From contig NC_069097.1 in the NCBI RefSeq assembly GCF_947172395.1, positions 7,858,142-7,922,141 of the forward strand: a stretch of 64,000 bases of DNA. Direction: 5' to 3'. This stretch comes from Bicyclus anynana. Lineage: Eukaryota; Arthropoda; Insecta; Lepidoptera; Nymphalidae. The translations under genes and the position numbers were made by a program. Position 1 is the stretch's first letter. Every line of letters begins with the position of its first letter. This document shows, piece by piece, positions 10,980 to 20,025 of this stretch. The notes under the pieces are model-generated. The model was given only the letters and a program-made list of their open reading frames with translations, did no database searches and was not told the origin of the DNA.

Positions 10980-11130
10980 CAGTTTCCCCGGTGGTGATCA
11001 CCGCTGGTGCAGATGGCGGGCCCCTCCCGATGTTGTTGACAGCTATCACGTACATCTCGTATTCCGTGTAAGGAGACAGGTTCGTGACGGAGTAGTATTG
11101 GGTGATGACCCCAGATATCTCACTGAATGC
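10980..11130 (-). CDS. Lar: Lar exon, second half of FN3 domain 1
   Basis: 151-nt exon, phase 0 start, acceptor TTTTAG before 11130, donor GTATGT from 10979. It encodes AFSEISGVITQYYSVTNLSP, YTEYEMYVIAVNNIGRGPPS and APAVITTGET plus one base of Gly. SPYTEYE-x-YVIAVNNIGRGPPSAP is among the most conserved FN3 stretches of the LAR family, and its last Ser-Ala-Pro marks the domain end. Confidence 0.97.
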
Positions 11131-11291
11131 CTAAAATATTCAATCGTTCAATAATTAGACTGTCTTTACACAAGGGATGTTATAAGTTTTTGAGTTACGA
11201 ATGTATGTATTTATTTAAATATCACTCAAATTTTTACCTGAAGATTTTACTTCAGATATTTATAAAAATCAAAATTATGACTATTACATAC
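11131..11291 (-). other. Short Lar intron (161 bp)
   Basis: Compact AT-rich intron between the two FN3-1 exons, with a GTATGT donor and a TTTTAG acceptor. Nothing else seen. Confidence 0.9.
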
Positions 11292-11425
11292 CTGATTCGC
11301 ATATTTCGGCTTGTACTGAATAACATAGTACTGGGGTTCTTCTAGTCCACTGTAAGTCCACGCCAATCTCACCGTGGTAGCTGTGATTTCTGATGCCCTC
11401 ACTTCATTCGGTGGTCCCGGCAATG
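11292..11425 (-). CDS. Lar: Lar exon, first half of FN3 domain 1
   Basis: 134-nt exon with acceptor TTCCAG before 11425 and donor GTATGT from 11291. The first two bases finish a Ser codon from the Ig3 exon; it then reads LPGPPNEVRASEITATTVRL, AWTYSGLEEPQYYVIQYKPK, YANQ. LP-x-x-P is the linker from Ig3 into the first FN3 domain, and the W, YYVIQYKPK and ANQ agree with Lar of other insects. Confidence 0.97.
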
Positions 11426-11512
11426 CTGGAAATGCAATGTTCATTAAAAATTACTGAGTAGTAGAGCTCTTTGTAAAAGAGCTCATTCGAGGAAGTACCT
11501 ACTACTATACTA

Positions 11513-12159
11513 GGCCCAAAAATTAAGGGAGCAGAAAAAATATCCAAATTTTTGGGGGATTTTCAACAGGCTGTAACTTATACAAAAATGGTCGTACAGC
11601 AAAAAAATAAAAAGCAAATTGTAGCTCTAAGTGTTTAGTTTTTGGATCTGAGTTTGAAAATTTTTTTTTGAAAATATTTTTCGAGTAATAAGAAAACCAC
11701 CGAAAAAAAATTTTTCGCAATTTTTTTGGTTTTTTTTTAAAATACGGACGTGGAAAAAATTTTTTCGACTCAACCTCCATATGGACCGGATAGCTTGTTT
11801 ATTCAGATTTAATTTCGTTTTTTTTAAATCTCGATACGAGCATTTCTAGCTGAGATATCGATGTTTGAATGGAAAAAGATCATTTTGTCTTTGATTACCA
11901 ATATCTCAGCAACCAATGATCGCACAGAAATTTTGAGGTTGGTTTTAAAAACTTGCATAAATTCTCTACAAGGATTGGCAATTAAATTTTGAAAAAATTT
12001 TCAAAAAAAAAATTTTCAAACTCAGATCCAAAAACTAAACACTTAGAGCTACAATTTGCTTTTTTTTTTTTTGCTGTACGACCATTTTTGTATAAGTTAC
12101 AGCCTGTTGAAAATCCCCCAAAAATTTGGATTTTTTTTCTGCTTCCTTAATTTTTGTGC
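11513..12159. mobile_element. Long-TIR foldback element (MITE), ~647 bp
   Basis: The ends are CCCAAAAATTAAGGGAGCAG and, reversed, GCACAAAAATTAAGGAAGCAG. The inverted arms are long, about 150-170 nt (11513 to ~11690 with ~11990 to 12159), sharing e.g. GGCTGTAACTTATACAAAAA and GTAGCTCTAAGTGTTTAGTT. The centre is A/T homopolymer-rich and has no ORF. Probably a Tc1/mariner-type or foldback MITE; a TA duplication at the borders is possible but not certain. In the transcript it lies 87 nt upstream of the acceptor of the exon at 11425. Confidence 0.85.
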
Positions 12160-12999
12160 ATAGTATACTATACTTATCTCTACCATAAAGCAGTATTGCT
12201 GAGGTCTGGACGAAAAGTTATGATTACCATTAATATTACAGGCAATTGCGGCTTATAACCATACCCAAACACCTACCTCAGGTTATGAGGTACAAGTTAC
12301 AACGCTGAACATAGAAGAAAATTAGCGAGTGTATAGTGTTTTGTTTCTCGGAAGGAAAAAAAACTCACTCACGTGACGTCATGATTCAAAGCCGCTCTGT
12401 TTTTAAGCATATTTTTATTGGGAATAATAAAGAAGGACGATCAATCATCAATGTCTTATCTCCGTTTGTTTTAATTGAAGACAAAAATAATGTCATGATT
12501 TTAATAATAGGTACTTGTAATAAAATAAAACGCCTCATCTGGCGGCAAGGCGGTGCTCGAGGCATGTCGAGCAACGAAGCAATGCCCTACAATATACATA
12601 CCTCAATTTCATACCAAAATGTGAATAACTTGCAGAATAACCCTATTAAAATTTAAATTTCGAACATCTGTTACATTAACAACACAACACAGATTAACAA
12701 AACGCGTTTACGTCATGACTATGAACCATAGATATTTTTTTTTTTATTCGGTCTTAGGCGATACACGGCAGGGTGTTTTAAGGGTTAATTCAACCCATGA
12801 AGACGATCCCTGATCAGAGATACGAATAGGTATACATTATATGAAGTCGCGTTTTAAAACAATATTAGACTTATACAAGTACGTTATTAAAGTACAGTTT
12901 ATATGTGTAACTAGCCGAACTGGGCTTACCAACAAATATAAAATAGCGTTCGTAATTTCCAACGTCGAACGGAGAATATATTAATATTTCATGTTTTCC

Positions 13000-13335
13000 T
13001 TTTAATCCGGGGCCCGTTTCCCGACTGCCGTGCCACGGGAAAAGTTGTCCTTAATCAAAAATAAATAAACCCGAAAATATGTAGCGAAATCAGGAGTTTG
13101 TTTAAAACTTTTAACAGCCGGGCCCAAAGGCTAAATAACTCAAAACCTTACTCCTTAATCCCTTTCCGGGATAATACTGAGGGAATGGGCAGAGCAACAA
13201 TAATTAATCATTAATCAAGCCGACATTCGTTTGTCTCCGGGGCTTCGAGGAACTTCGGGCCCCCTTTCAATTATGAATTATAACACTAACTCATAATGGA
13301 TGTCCCCGCCTTGCCGCAATTTATCAAATTGATTT
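13000..13335. promoter_or_regulatory. GC-richer intronic island, possible enhancer (weak)
   Basis: Stands out by composition from its AT-rich surroundings and matches none of the repeat families in this window. It contains TAAT-type homeodomain core motifs (AATAATTAATCATTAATCAA). Regulatory function is a guess from composition and motifs only. Confidence 0.25.
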
Positions 13336-13444
13336 TCTTAAATCCCCCAAATGTTTACGCAGACGTCTTATCGTTGACGACCGATACATTTTGAGTGAGT
13401 TACCAAGTTTTCATTAAGAGATTAGATTCTATAAGCTTGGCAAA

Positions 13445-13570
13445 TTCGTTCGTAACACTCCCGATGATCCGCGCGGGCCGGGAGGGGGGTAGCAATGCCT
13501 CGCGATGACTTCACACCCGCGCAGGTTTTCCCCCCCGTCGCCCGCATATCATGGGAGTGTCATCAACGAA
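13445..13570. mobile_element. Short TIR element (MITE), copy 2
   Basis: Inverse orientation of the element at 3680-3838: begins TTCGTTCGTAACACTCCCGA and ends ATGGGAGTGTCATCAACGAA. The GC-rich interior (GCGCGGGCCGGGAGGGG, CACACCCGCGCAGG) is partly shared. It is about 33 bp shorter than copy 1. Confidence 0.75.
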
Positions 13571-14674
13571 CATGCTAAGCTATAGATCCAACTTATTGTT
13601 GAATCAGTTTAGAAAAATATATTATGCCAATATTTTTTTCTCTGCCTTTTCACTTTATACAATCATTTAGGTACTTCGTCGTTTGGTCCGAAGATATAAG
13701 ATGATATCTTCGGACGAAACGACTCGTTTTTTCAAACTTCTAAGAACTTCACTTTAAGTGTAAGTTAGTTAAATCTGCAATTTTTCAAGGATTATGTATA
13801 CCAACAACTAACTTAGTTCAAATAATATATAATCAGTAATTTACTAAATTACGAGTAGATACATTTAAACTATGTATCTATGTATACAATATACTGTGTT
13901 TCTTTTTATTATTCTTATAAAATCTATACTTTTATGTCAGAAATTCTTTCCATCGTAAAAGAAAATTTTAAATGGTGTTGCATTAAGTGAGCTAGATCAA
14001 AAAAAAGCATTTACTTATTAAAAAAAACCGCATCGAAATCAGTTCATCCGTCTGAGTGCTACGATATCATAGGCAGACAGACAGATAACGACGTCAAACT
14101 TATAACACCCCTCTTTTGGCTTCGGAGGTTAAAAATGAAGCCATTCTTAGAACGTGGAAACCGACATCATTATGATTTACTGGATGCCTTTTTTTGTGGG
14201 AGTCCATGTTTTAAATTATTTATTGGGGTTAGCGTTTGTTACGGTTTGAATAATAAAATCAACTATCCATCCCATTTTGCGGCAGGCTTCGGCCTCTCAG
14301 GCGTACCCTGGAGGCATTAGCATAAATTAGCATCATTTATTCTTAGGAATTGTGAGTTTAAATTGAGTCAGTTACTCATCTTTGCAAACTGGATGGCAGA
14401 CTATAAAGATTAACATTTTCAGTCAAAACAAAGTGAAAGTGAAAAACAACTTGTTTATTTGTTGAACCAAAGTCGTCACGATTACGGTTCTATCATACAC
14501 AGTAAGTATAGTTAAGATCTTCATGTAACGTTTCTGTGGCATATTCTCACTTTGTTGCTACGGAACTCAAATCAAATTCAAGTATTGCAAGTATATTTAC
14601 AAGCACTTTTGAAAAGCCTACCTTATCTGTTTATTTTAAAATTTAAACTATCGTGAGTGTTGTCATGACTAAGG

Positions 14675-14997
14675 GTTAATTTTTTTTTATTCTTTACAAG
14701 TTAGCCCTTGACTACAATCTCACCTGATGGTAAGTGATGATGCAGTCTAAGATGGAAGCGGGCTAACTTGTTAGAAGGAGGACGAAAATCCACACTCTTT
14801 TCGGTTTCTACACGGCATCGTACCGGAACGCTAAATCGCTTGGCGGTACGTCTTTGCCGGTAGGGTGGTAACTAGCCACGACCTAAGCCTCCCAACAGCC
14901 AGACCTGGACCAATTAAGAAAACCTCAATCGGCCCAGCCGGGGATCAAACCCAGGACCTCCGTCTTGTAAATGTATCCACTACGCCACGGAGGCCGT
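14675..14997 (-). mobile_element. SINE-A, near full length
   Basis: On the minus strand the element starts with a tRNA-like head (GGCCTCCGTGGCGTAGTGG, box A; CCTGGGTTTGATCCCC, degenerate box B), continues with GCTGGGCCGATTGAGG.., and ends in GGGCTAACTTGTAAAGAATA plus an A-rich tail (the plus-strand T run at about 14681). It is a tRNA-derived SINE transcribed in the same direction as Lar. Confidence 0.85.
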
Positions 14998-15099
14998 CGT
15001 TCGTTCGTATCAAATCTCTTGGCCCAGTATGGGTTCGAAACTAGTCGGGCATACTCCAACGTTATATCATGTGAGTTTTAACCGTGTTTTATAATAAAC

Positions 15100-15440
15100 T
15101 AGCGGACGCCTGCGACTTCGTCCGCGTGAAAATCCATGTAAACTTTCAACACCTATTTCATCACTTTTTTTTAAATTCTGACATTATATTTCGTATTTTT
15201 TTTATGATTCATGAAAAAATTTTTAAAACTGTAACACTAAAAATTAAGAACTTTCCATACAAACTATCCACTAATTTATCCCCTTGGGGGTAGAATTGAT
15301 CAAAATCCTTTTTTAACGGATGCCTACGTTATAATATCTACCTGTATGCCAAATTTCAGCCCGATCCGTCCAGTGGTTTGGGCTGTGCGTTGTTAGATCA
15401 GTATGTCAGTCAGTCACCTTTGAGTTTTATATATTTAGAT
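15100..15440 (+). mobile_element. Interspersed element, CTAGCGGACGCC..TATATATTTAGAT type
   Basis: Head CTAGCGGACGCCTGCGACTT followed by CGTCCGCGTGAAAATCCATG; 3' part CCGATCCGTCCAGTGGTTTG.. ending TTTTATATATTTAGATT. Same family as pieces at 31.5, 35.3, 39.1 and 60.2 kb. No ORF and no terminal inverted repeats. Class uncertain (Helitron-like or other non-autonomous). Confidence 0.7.
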
Positions 15441-15639
15441 TAAAATAAATTATCTGTGTAAATTGTCTCTACTACCCTTTCGTGTAACAGAAAATGCCGT
15501 AAGTTTAAAATAACCATTAATGATAGTTATCAATATACATATAAATAAAATTAAAGTGTATGTCTGTGATTAAATAATAACTGTGTATTCTCAAGTGCTT
15601 ATAGTTATTTACACGATACCAAAATACAAACAAGCTTTT

Positions 15640-15812
15640 TCTTTGTCTGTCTGTCTTTGTTTGTTTGGGCTAATCTTTGGAACAGCTGAATTGATTTTAC
15701 TGGAAGAGAAGAGATTATTGAGCAACATACAGGCTTCTTTTTATCTCGAAAAATCCATGATTTTCGCGGTATTTTAAAAAACTCATATTAAAGTCGCGAG
15801 CGTCCGCTAGTT
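15640..15812 (-). mobile_element. Interspersed element fragment, reversed CTAGCGGACGC head
   Basis: Ends on the plus strand with AAAGTCGCGAGCGTCCGCTAG and contains TATCTCGAAAAATCCATGAT, both found in the related 31.5 and 39.1 kb copies. Its left part is diverged. Confidence 0.6.
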
Positions 15813-16239
15813 TACAATAAAAAATAATATTTTTTATATATTCTACATAATAAATTTTCTTATTATTAGCTTTATAATCATTAGCAATACATAATTCACT
15901 TAAGTAAATAACATCTCCGATACACACATAACAGTCACATCCTATACATACAAAGAATCAGAGACGATATTATAATAATATAAATGGCAATTTGTATAAT
16001 AAAAGCAACTCGTGGAGTAATTGAATACATCCCCGATAATAATAAAGTGAAAATTTACGCCAACAATACCTCAGGCAATTATCAACGTTCGATAGAATAT
16101 TAATAAATAATAATTAGGGCGTCGGAAAATCATAATGAGTATATGAATTTAATTGTCTATCATTATAAATATTGAAGGCGTTCTTTGAGATTATAGTTAG
16201 TCTAGTACGTTAAAAAATATATCGCCAGTAGGTTGTATA

Positions 16240-16253
16240 TTAAAAATAAGATT
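16240..16253. repeat. Target-site duplication, left copy
   Basis: TTAAAAATAAGATT, repeated exactly at 18342-18355 on the other side of the Penelope-like element. The last three bases also belong to the terminal repeat of the element, so the true duplication is 11-14 bp. Confidence 0.75.
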
Positions 16254-16335
16254 ATATAATGATTTATTTATTTTGCTATCATCCGCGAAAAGTCGACGAA
16301 CCCATGCGACAACGTCACCCAGGTCCGGCAAAATA

Positions 16336-16380
16336 CTCTCTACGTATGTTTCACCCCGAAACCGGAGCATCCTCAGGAGA
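16336..16380 (-). ncRNA. Hammerhead-ribozyme-like motif in the PLE
   Basis: Read on the minus strand from 16380: TCTC (stem I), CTGAGGA (core CUGANGA, 16376-16370), one unpaired U, a 6-bp stem II (GCUCCG with CGGGGU, loop GUUU), GAAA (16352-16349), a minimal stem III (AC..GU), then UA and the cleavage position between 16341 and 16340, followed by GAGA pairing with the first TCTC. Known biology: Penelope-like elements carry minimal type I hammerheads with very short stem III. The extra U after the core and the 2-bp stem III suggest a weak or decayed copy. Confidence 0.65.
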
Positions 16381-16501
16381 TGTTGACTCTACAACGTGCA
16401 ATTGCAAAGTGTCGTTTTCGACCTTTGCTTCGTCTTTTATAGACCAAATGGTAGGTGGGGCAAGAGGTGGGCGTTGCCAAGATATTCATAATATAAGCGA
16501 T

Positions 16502-18213
16502 TTATCTCGCATCGAATTCAAACATTTTTATTAGTGGTGACTTCGATAACTCTATTTGTTCATTTAATAAGGTAATTCCTGACTTATTATGTTTTATTAT
16601 CTCTAATTGTTCCAAAACGCATAGTCGTAGGCCTTTATTGCAAGTGTGTAAAATGTCATAAATATGATTATCTGCCAGCTTATGACCAGTATCTAGGAGA
16701 TGCTTTGCAAAGTGCGACCTTTGTGGACGGTCATTTCGAACAGCGGATATGTGCTCTTTGTAACGTGTATCAAAGTTCCGACCGGTTTGACCAATATATG
16801 TTGCATTACATTCAGAACATTGCAATTTATAGACTCCCGATTTATGTTGCTTTTCTAGTTTATCTTTACCATTGCAAATATTTTTAAGAGAGTTATTTGT
16901 TCTGAAAGCCACATTTATATCATGTGTTCTAAGTGTTTTTGCAATACGTTCCGATACTGGACCAAAGTATGTTAGACTAGCTTTAAATTTTTTAGGTTTT
17001 TCTAATGGAATTCCATAAAGTTCTTTTCTAACCAACACCAATTGTTTCTTACTGATTATTCTGTTTACAATATTCGGGTTGTATCCATTCGAAATGGCCA
17101 TGCGATATATTATATTTAATTCCTTGTTATACTGATCCCTAGTTAGAGGAATTGACATCAGTCTATGAACATAACTATGGAAAGCTGCTAATTTATGTTG
17201 CCATGGATGACAAGATGAAGCTGGTATGGTTATATCTGTATAAGTTGGCTTACGATAAATCCCAAAGTGATGTCTATTATTAACTCTGGTGATTGTTACA
17301 TCAAGGAAATTTAAAGAATTATTCTGTTCTATTTCTAATTTAAATTTAATTTTTGGGTGCAAATTGTTTAATTTTTCTACAAATACATCCAATTGTCTGT
17401 CCGTTCCAGTCCAGCATATAATTATATCGTCTACATATCGATAGTAATATAAAATATGATTATTTTTAACAATATTTTTATTTTCAAAGTCATCCATAAA
17501 TATGGCAGCCATTAAGGGACTCAAAGGTGAACCCATAGCTAGCCCTTCCTTTTGCTGGTAGTAATCATTATTAAATCTAAAATAATTTTGTTCCATACAT
17601 ATATGTGTTAACTCAATCAACTCAGCCATTTCAGTAGGATGCGTTTTATTTATTTCTAACAATTTCTTTAAAATATCAGTAAACGAAACACTGGAACATT
17701 AGTAAATAAGCTATCGACATCTAATGATATTAATTTACAACAGTTAGGTAAATCTATATCCTTGATTTTGGTTACTAGTTGAACAGTGTTTTTAAGTGCA
17801 AATACTGGCCGAAAAGAGGTTTTTAGTTTAATTACATTATTTAATTGCTTTGCTAGTTCATATGCTGGCGCTCCAATATAGGAGACAACTGGACGCATTG
17901 GGATGTTATCCTTGTGAATTTTAGGTAAGCCATACAAAAGTGGGGCATGAGTGTTCATTACAATAGCCTTTTGATTAGATGTGCATTTGGGGAATATAAA
18001 TTCTGATTTATTTATAGCTAGTCTAACTATTGCAGCAAACTTTTTAGTTGGATCTGTTGATAATTGATGGAATTCTTCTCCAAGAAGTATATCTTTTACT
18101 TTATCCACATACTCGTCCCGTTTCATTATTATAACTGTATTACCTTTATCAGCTTTAGAAATTACAATATTATCTCGTGCAATAGTGCTCTGTAACGATT
18201 TCAATATTTTCAT
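16502..18213 (-). pseudogene. PLE reverse transcriptase / GIY-YIG endonuclease, frameshifted
   Basis: Upstream part (18213-17668): NIVISKADKGNTVIIMKRD, LPKIHKDNIPMRPVVSYIGA and LISLDVDSLFTNVP (RT motifs 1, 2 and A). The frame then changes near 17690, apparently by one inserted base. The downstream part (17662-16502, 386 codons) has GLAMGSPLSPLMAAIF (motif B), YYRYVDDIIICW (motif C, catalytic YVDD), NSLNFLDVTI, and a C-terminal GIY-YIG nuclease: SGVYKLQCSECNATYIGQTG with a CX2C pair, then RNFDTRYKEH. The stop after FEFDAR looks natural. In PLEs this enzyme nicks target DNA and primes reverse transcription there. Nearly intact apart from the missing N-terminus and the frameshift. Confidence 0.9.
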
Positions 18214-18276
18214 GTCCTGATTAGGTATTGTGAGAATGTGAGTGTTATTGATATCGTGCGCTATAATATTTTTAAC

Positions 18277-18341
18277 AATAAATAAATCATTATATAATCA
18301 TGATGAACTTCCGCAAAGTAACGCCTGCTTCTATCCAATAT
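18277..18341 (-). repeat. PLE 5' segment: ~40-bp block plus terminal inverted copy
   Basis: 18298-18337 (minus strand TGGATAGAAGCAGGCGTTAC..TTCATCATGA) recurs exactly at 59553-59592, away from any PLE coding sequence. It is followed by the 22-nt reverse complement of the element's 3' terminus. This looks like a composite 5' end of the insertion. Confidence 0.7.
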
Positions 18342-18355
18342 TTAAAAATAAGATT
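18342..18355. repeat. Target-site duplication, right copy
   Basis: TTAAAAATAAGATT, identical to 16240-16253, marking the upper boundary of the Penelope-like insertion. Confidence 0.75.
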
Positions 18356-18667
18356 GTTTATTAGTACTATAATTAGTTTACGTTACTTAAGGCTTTGACT
18401 ATAGCTACAGAATACTAATATTAAAAATATGTTTCAAAATGTTACAAGTTAATAATAATGTATAAATAAAAAGAAATGAGACAACCCCATACTATTTAAA
18501 TAGGTATACACGTAGATTTGTGATATTTTACTATTGTTGGATATGTTAAAGTTTATCGCCAGAATCTCAAGTGTTAACTTTCACAGAATAATACATTTTC
18601 TTCAAGTTTCATCAAGATATCTTCACGTTAAGTATTCAAGAATAAGGATGCTGTAAAAAATACTTAC

Positions 18668-18817
18668 ACTGTACTTTAACTTCGGCTGTGGTTTCTATAA
18701 CACCTAACACACTAGCCGCTTCGCAGGTGTAGTTGGCAGATTCCCTGATGTCTTCCAGCTTCAGAGTGTTGAGCCCTAGCGGTGGGTTGTCTTCGGGGGT
18801 CAGCCATTTTGTTAAAC
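18668..18817 (-). CDS. Lar: Lar exon, second half of Ig domain 3
   Basis: 150-nt exon; acceptor CAAAG before 18817, donor GTAAGT from 18667. The first two bases complete a Gly codon; it then reads LTKWLTPEDNPPLGLNTLKL, EDIRESANYTCEAASVLGVI, ETTAEVKVQ plus one base of Ser. SANYTC-x-A-x-S-x-LG contains the strand-F Tyr and the second disulfide Cys of Ig3. LTPED and KVQS-LP lead into FN3-1. An N-glycosylation sequon NYT is present. The WKKG-LTKW junction is one residue longer than in Drosophila Lar as I remember it. Confidence 0.95.
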
Positions 18818-19759
18818 CTTTGAAAACAATCACAATTGAAGGGCCTTTTAGCATCAGAGCCTTGTGTTGTTTGTAAGAAAATATTTCAACAAAGACGAAC
18901 ATGAATATAATTTGGGGAGATTAAAAAGGATCTATTTATTCCAGCTGATACTCGTAAAGATTCCAGCGAATTGATAACCTCCTCCTTTTTTAAAGTCGGT
19001 TAAATAAGGAGAAGGTGATTGCCCTAACTGCCCTTAAACGGTGAAAGAAAAACATCGTGAGGAAACCTATGTCATATCAGAGAACTTTCTTAATTCTCTG
19101 CGTGTGTGGTTTGAAGTCTGCCAATCCGCATTGGACCAGCGTGGTGGACTGTTGGCCTAATCCCTCTCATTTTAAGAAAAGAGTCGAGCTTAGCAGTGAG
19201 CCGAATATGGGTTGATAAAGAAAAATTCATCTCATAACCAAATCAAATATTACAACATATTCCTTTCAACAATCCTCAATCCCAAAGGGATTATTTATCC
19301 GGTTGTTTCATCTTAGTGTTTAAATTTATTCACTATAGACCCCGAAATGTAGATCGAGCTTTAGGTAGCCCAAATGAATTCTTTTCCCTTGGTCACGTTA
19401 TAAGTTGAGGTTGACTAAACCGATTTCATTTGTCGTTTTTGTGTTTTCTAACACTTTGTAGGGCACTGTAGTAACTGGGCGACTATCGTGTAACGATGTT
19501 TTGTACAACACGCAAGTCCGGGTTTCAAATTCATCTGTTTAACACGATACTAGAGAAAGACAAAGATAGAGGTGAATTCGAAATTCGAAGTATTCTAAAC
19601 ATCGTTACAGAATCTTACAGTTCGGGAACGGAATAAGATTGGAGAGCCAATCGCGGCTAAGAACGTCCGCCCTGCATCCCTCATAACCCCCCATGATAGT
19701 TTACTTTAGACTTCTACGCAATAGCGGTCAGCACTAGAGATTATTGCTGGTATTTGTAC
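18818..19759 (-). other. Lar intron (942 bp)
   Basis: Contains a 5'-truncated plus-strand SINE-B (19018-19218). No exon seen. Confidence 0.85.
19018..19218 (+). repeat. SINE-B copy, 5' truncated
   Basis: Shares AACATCGTGAGGAAACCT, TTAATTCTCTGCGTGTGTG, CTGCCAATCCGCATTGGACC, AGCGTGGTGGACTGTTGGCC and the terminal GTGAGCCGAATATGGGTTGA with the full copies. Confidence 0.85.
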
Positions 19760-19885
19760 CTTTCTTCCATTTAACTGTGGGCATCGGTGATCCGAAGGCG
19801 ACGCACTTCAGCGTGAGATTGCTACCCAGCATCACCTCTGTGCGCGCCGGCGGAGGTATTGAGAACTGTGGCGCTACTCTTCGAA
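19760..19885 (-). CDS. Lar: Lar exon, first half of Ig domain 3
   Basis: 126-nt exon with acceptor CCACAG before 19885 and donor GTACAA from 19759. The first two bases complete a Val codon; it reads RRVAPQFSIPPPARTEVMLG, SNLTLKCVAFGSPMPTVKWK, K plus one base. It carries the strand-B Cys (LKC), the GSPMP turn and the strand-C Trp (KWKK) of Ig3. RRV-x-P-x-FS-x-PP and EVMLGSNL are Lar-specific. NLT is a sequon. It joins YVK|V upstream and G|LTKW downstream. Confidence 0.96.
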
Positions 19886-19926
19886 CTGTGGACAAATTGA
19901 TTACGTTAGTTCTTTATGTATATATT

Positions 19927-20025
19927 ACCTATTTTAAAGAATATTTGCTACACATTTAAATATGACTAGTATCCCCCCCCCCCAAAGTCGGAAAAGACTG
20001 TATTAGGAGTGGCACGACAACCACT
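19927..20025 (-). repeat. SINE-C tail fragment close to an exon
   Basis: Plus-strand TTTAAAGAATATTTGCTA, AATATGACTAGTATC and AAGACTGTATTAGGAGTGG match the 3' part of the SINE-C at 28866-28970. The tRNA-like head is missing and a run of 12 C lies inside. It lies 41 bp from the Ig3a exon border, on the acceptor side. Confidence 0.75.

Larger units (their letters stand above)
16254..18341 (-). mobile_element. Penelope-like retroelement (PLE), 5'-incomplete
   Basis: A roughly 2.09-kb insertion bounded by an 11-14 bp direct duplication. It encodes a Penelope-type reverse transcriptase followed by a GIY-YIG endonuclease (16502-18213), with a hammerhead-like motif between the stop codon and the 3' end. 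The N-terminal ORF part expected of a full PLE (usually 700-900 aa in all) is missing. At the 5' side a ~43-nt segment precedes a 22-nt sequence (18277-18298) that is the exact reverse complement of the element's other end (16251-16272). It is inserted in the same sense as Lar transcription. Confidence 0.88.
11426..18667 (-). other. Lar intron (7242 bp)
   Basis: No exon seen. Contents in plus-strand order: a small hairpin (11464-11484), a long foldback element (11513-12159), the second short MITE copy (13445-13570), a SINE-A (14675-14997), two interspersed CGACTTCGTC-type elements (15100-15440 and about 15640-15812), and the Penelope-like element with its flanking duplication (16240-18355). 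A moderately GC-rich stretch at 13000-13335 contains no recognisable repeat. Confidence 0.75.

Noticed and set aside
12336..12656. 106-codon plus-strand open frame
   Set aside because: No recognisable domain, no splice or promoter context; consistent with chance in intron sequence.
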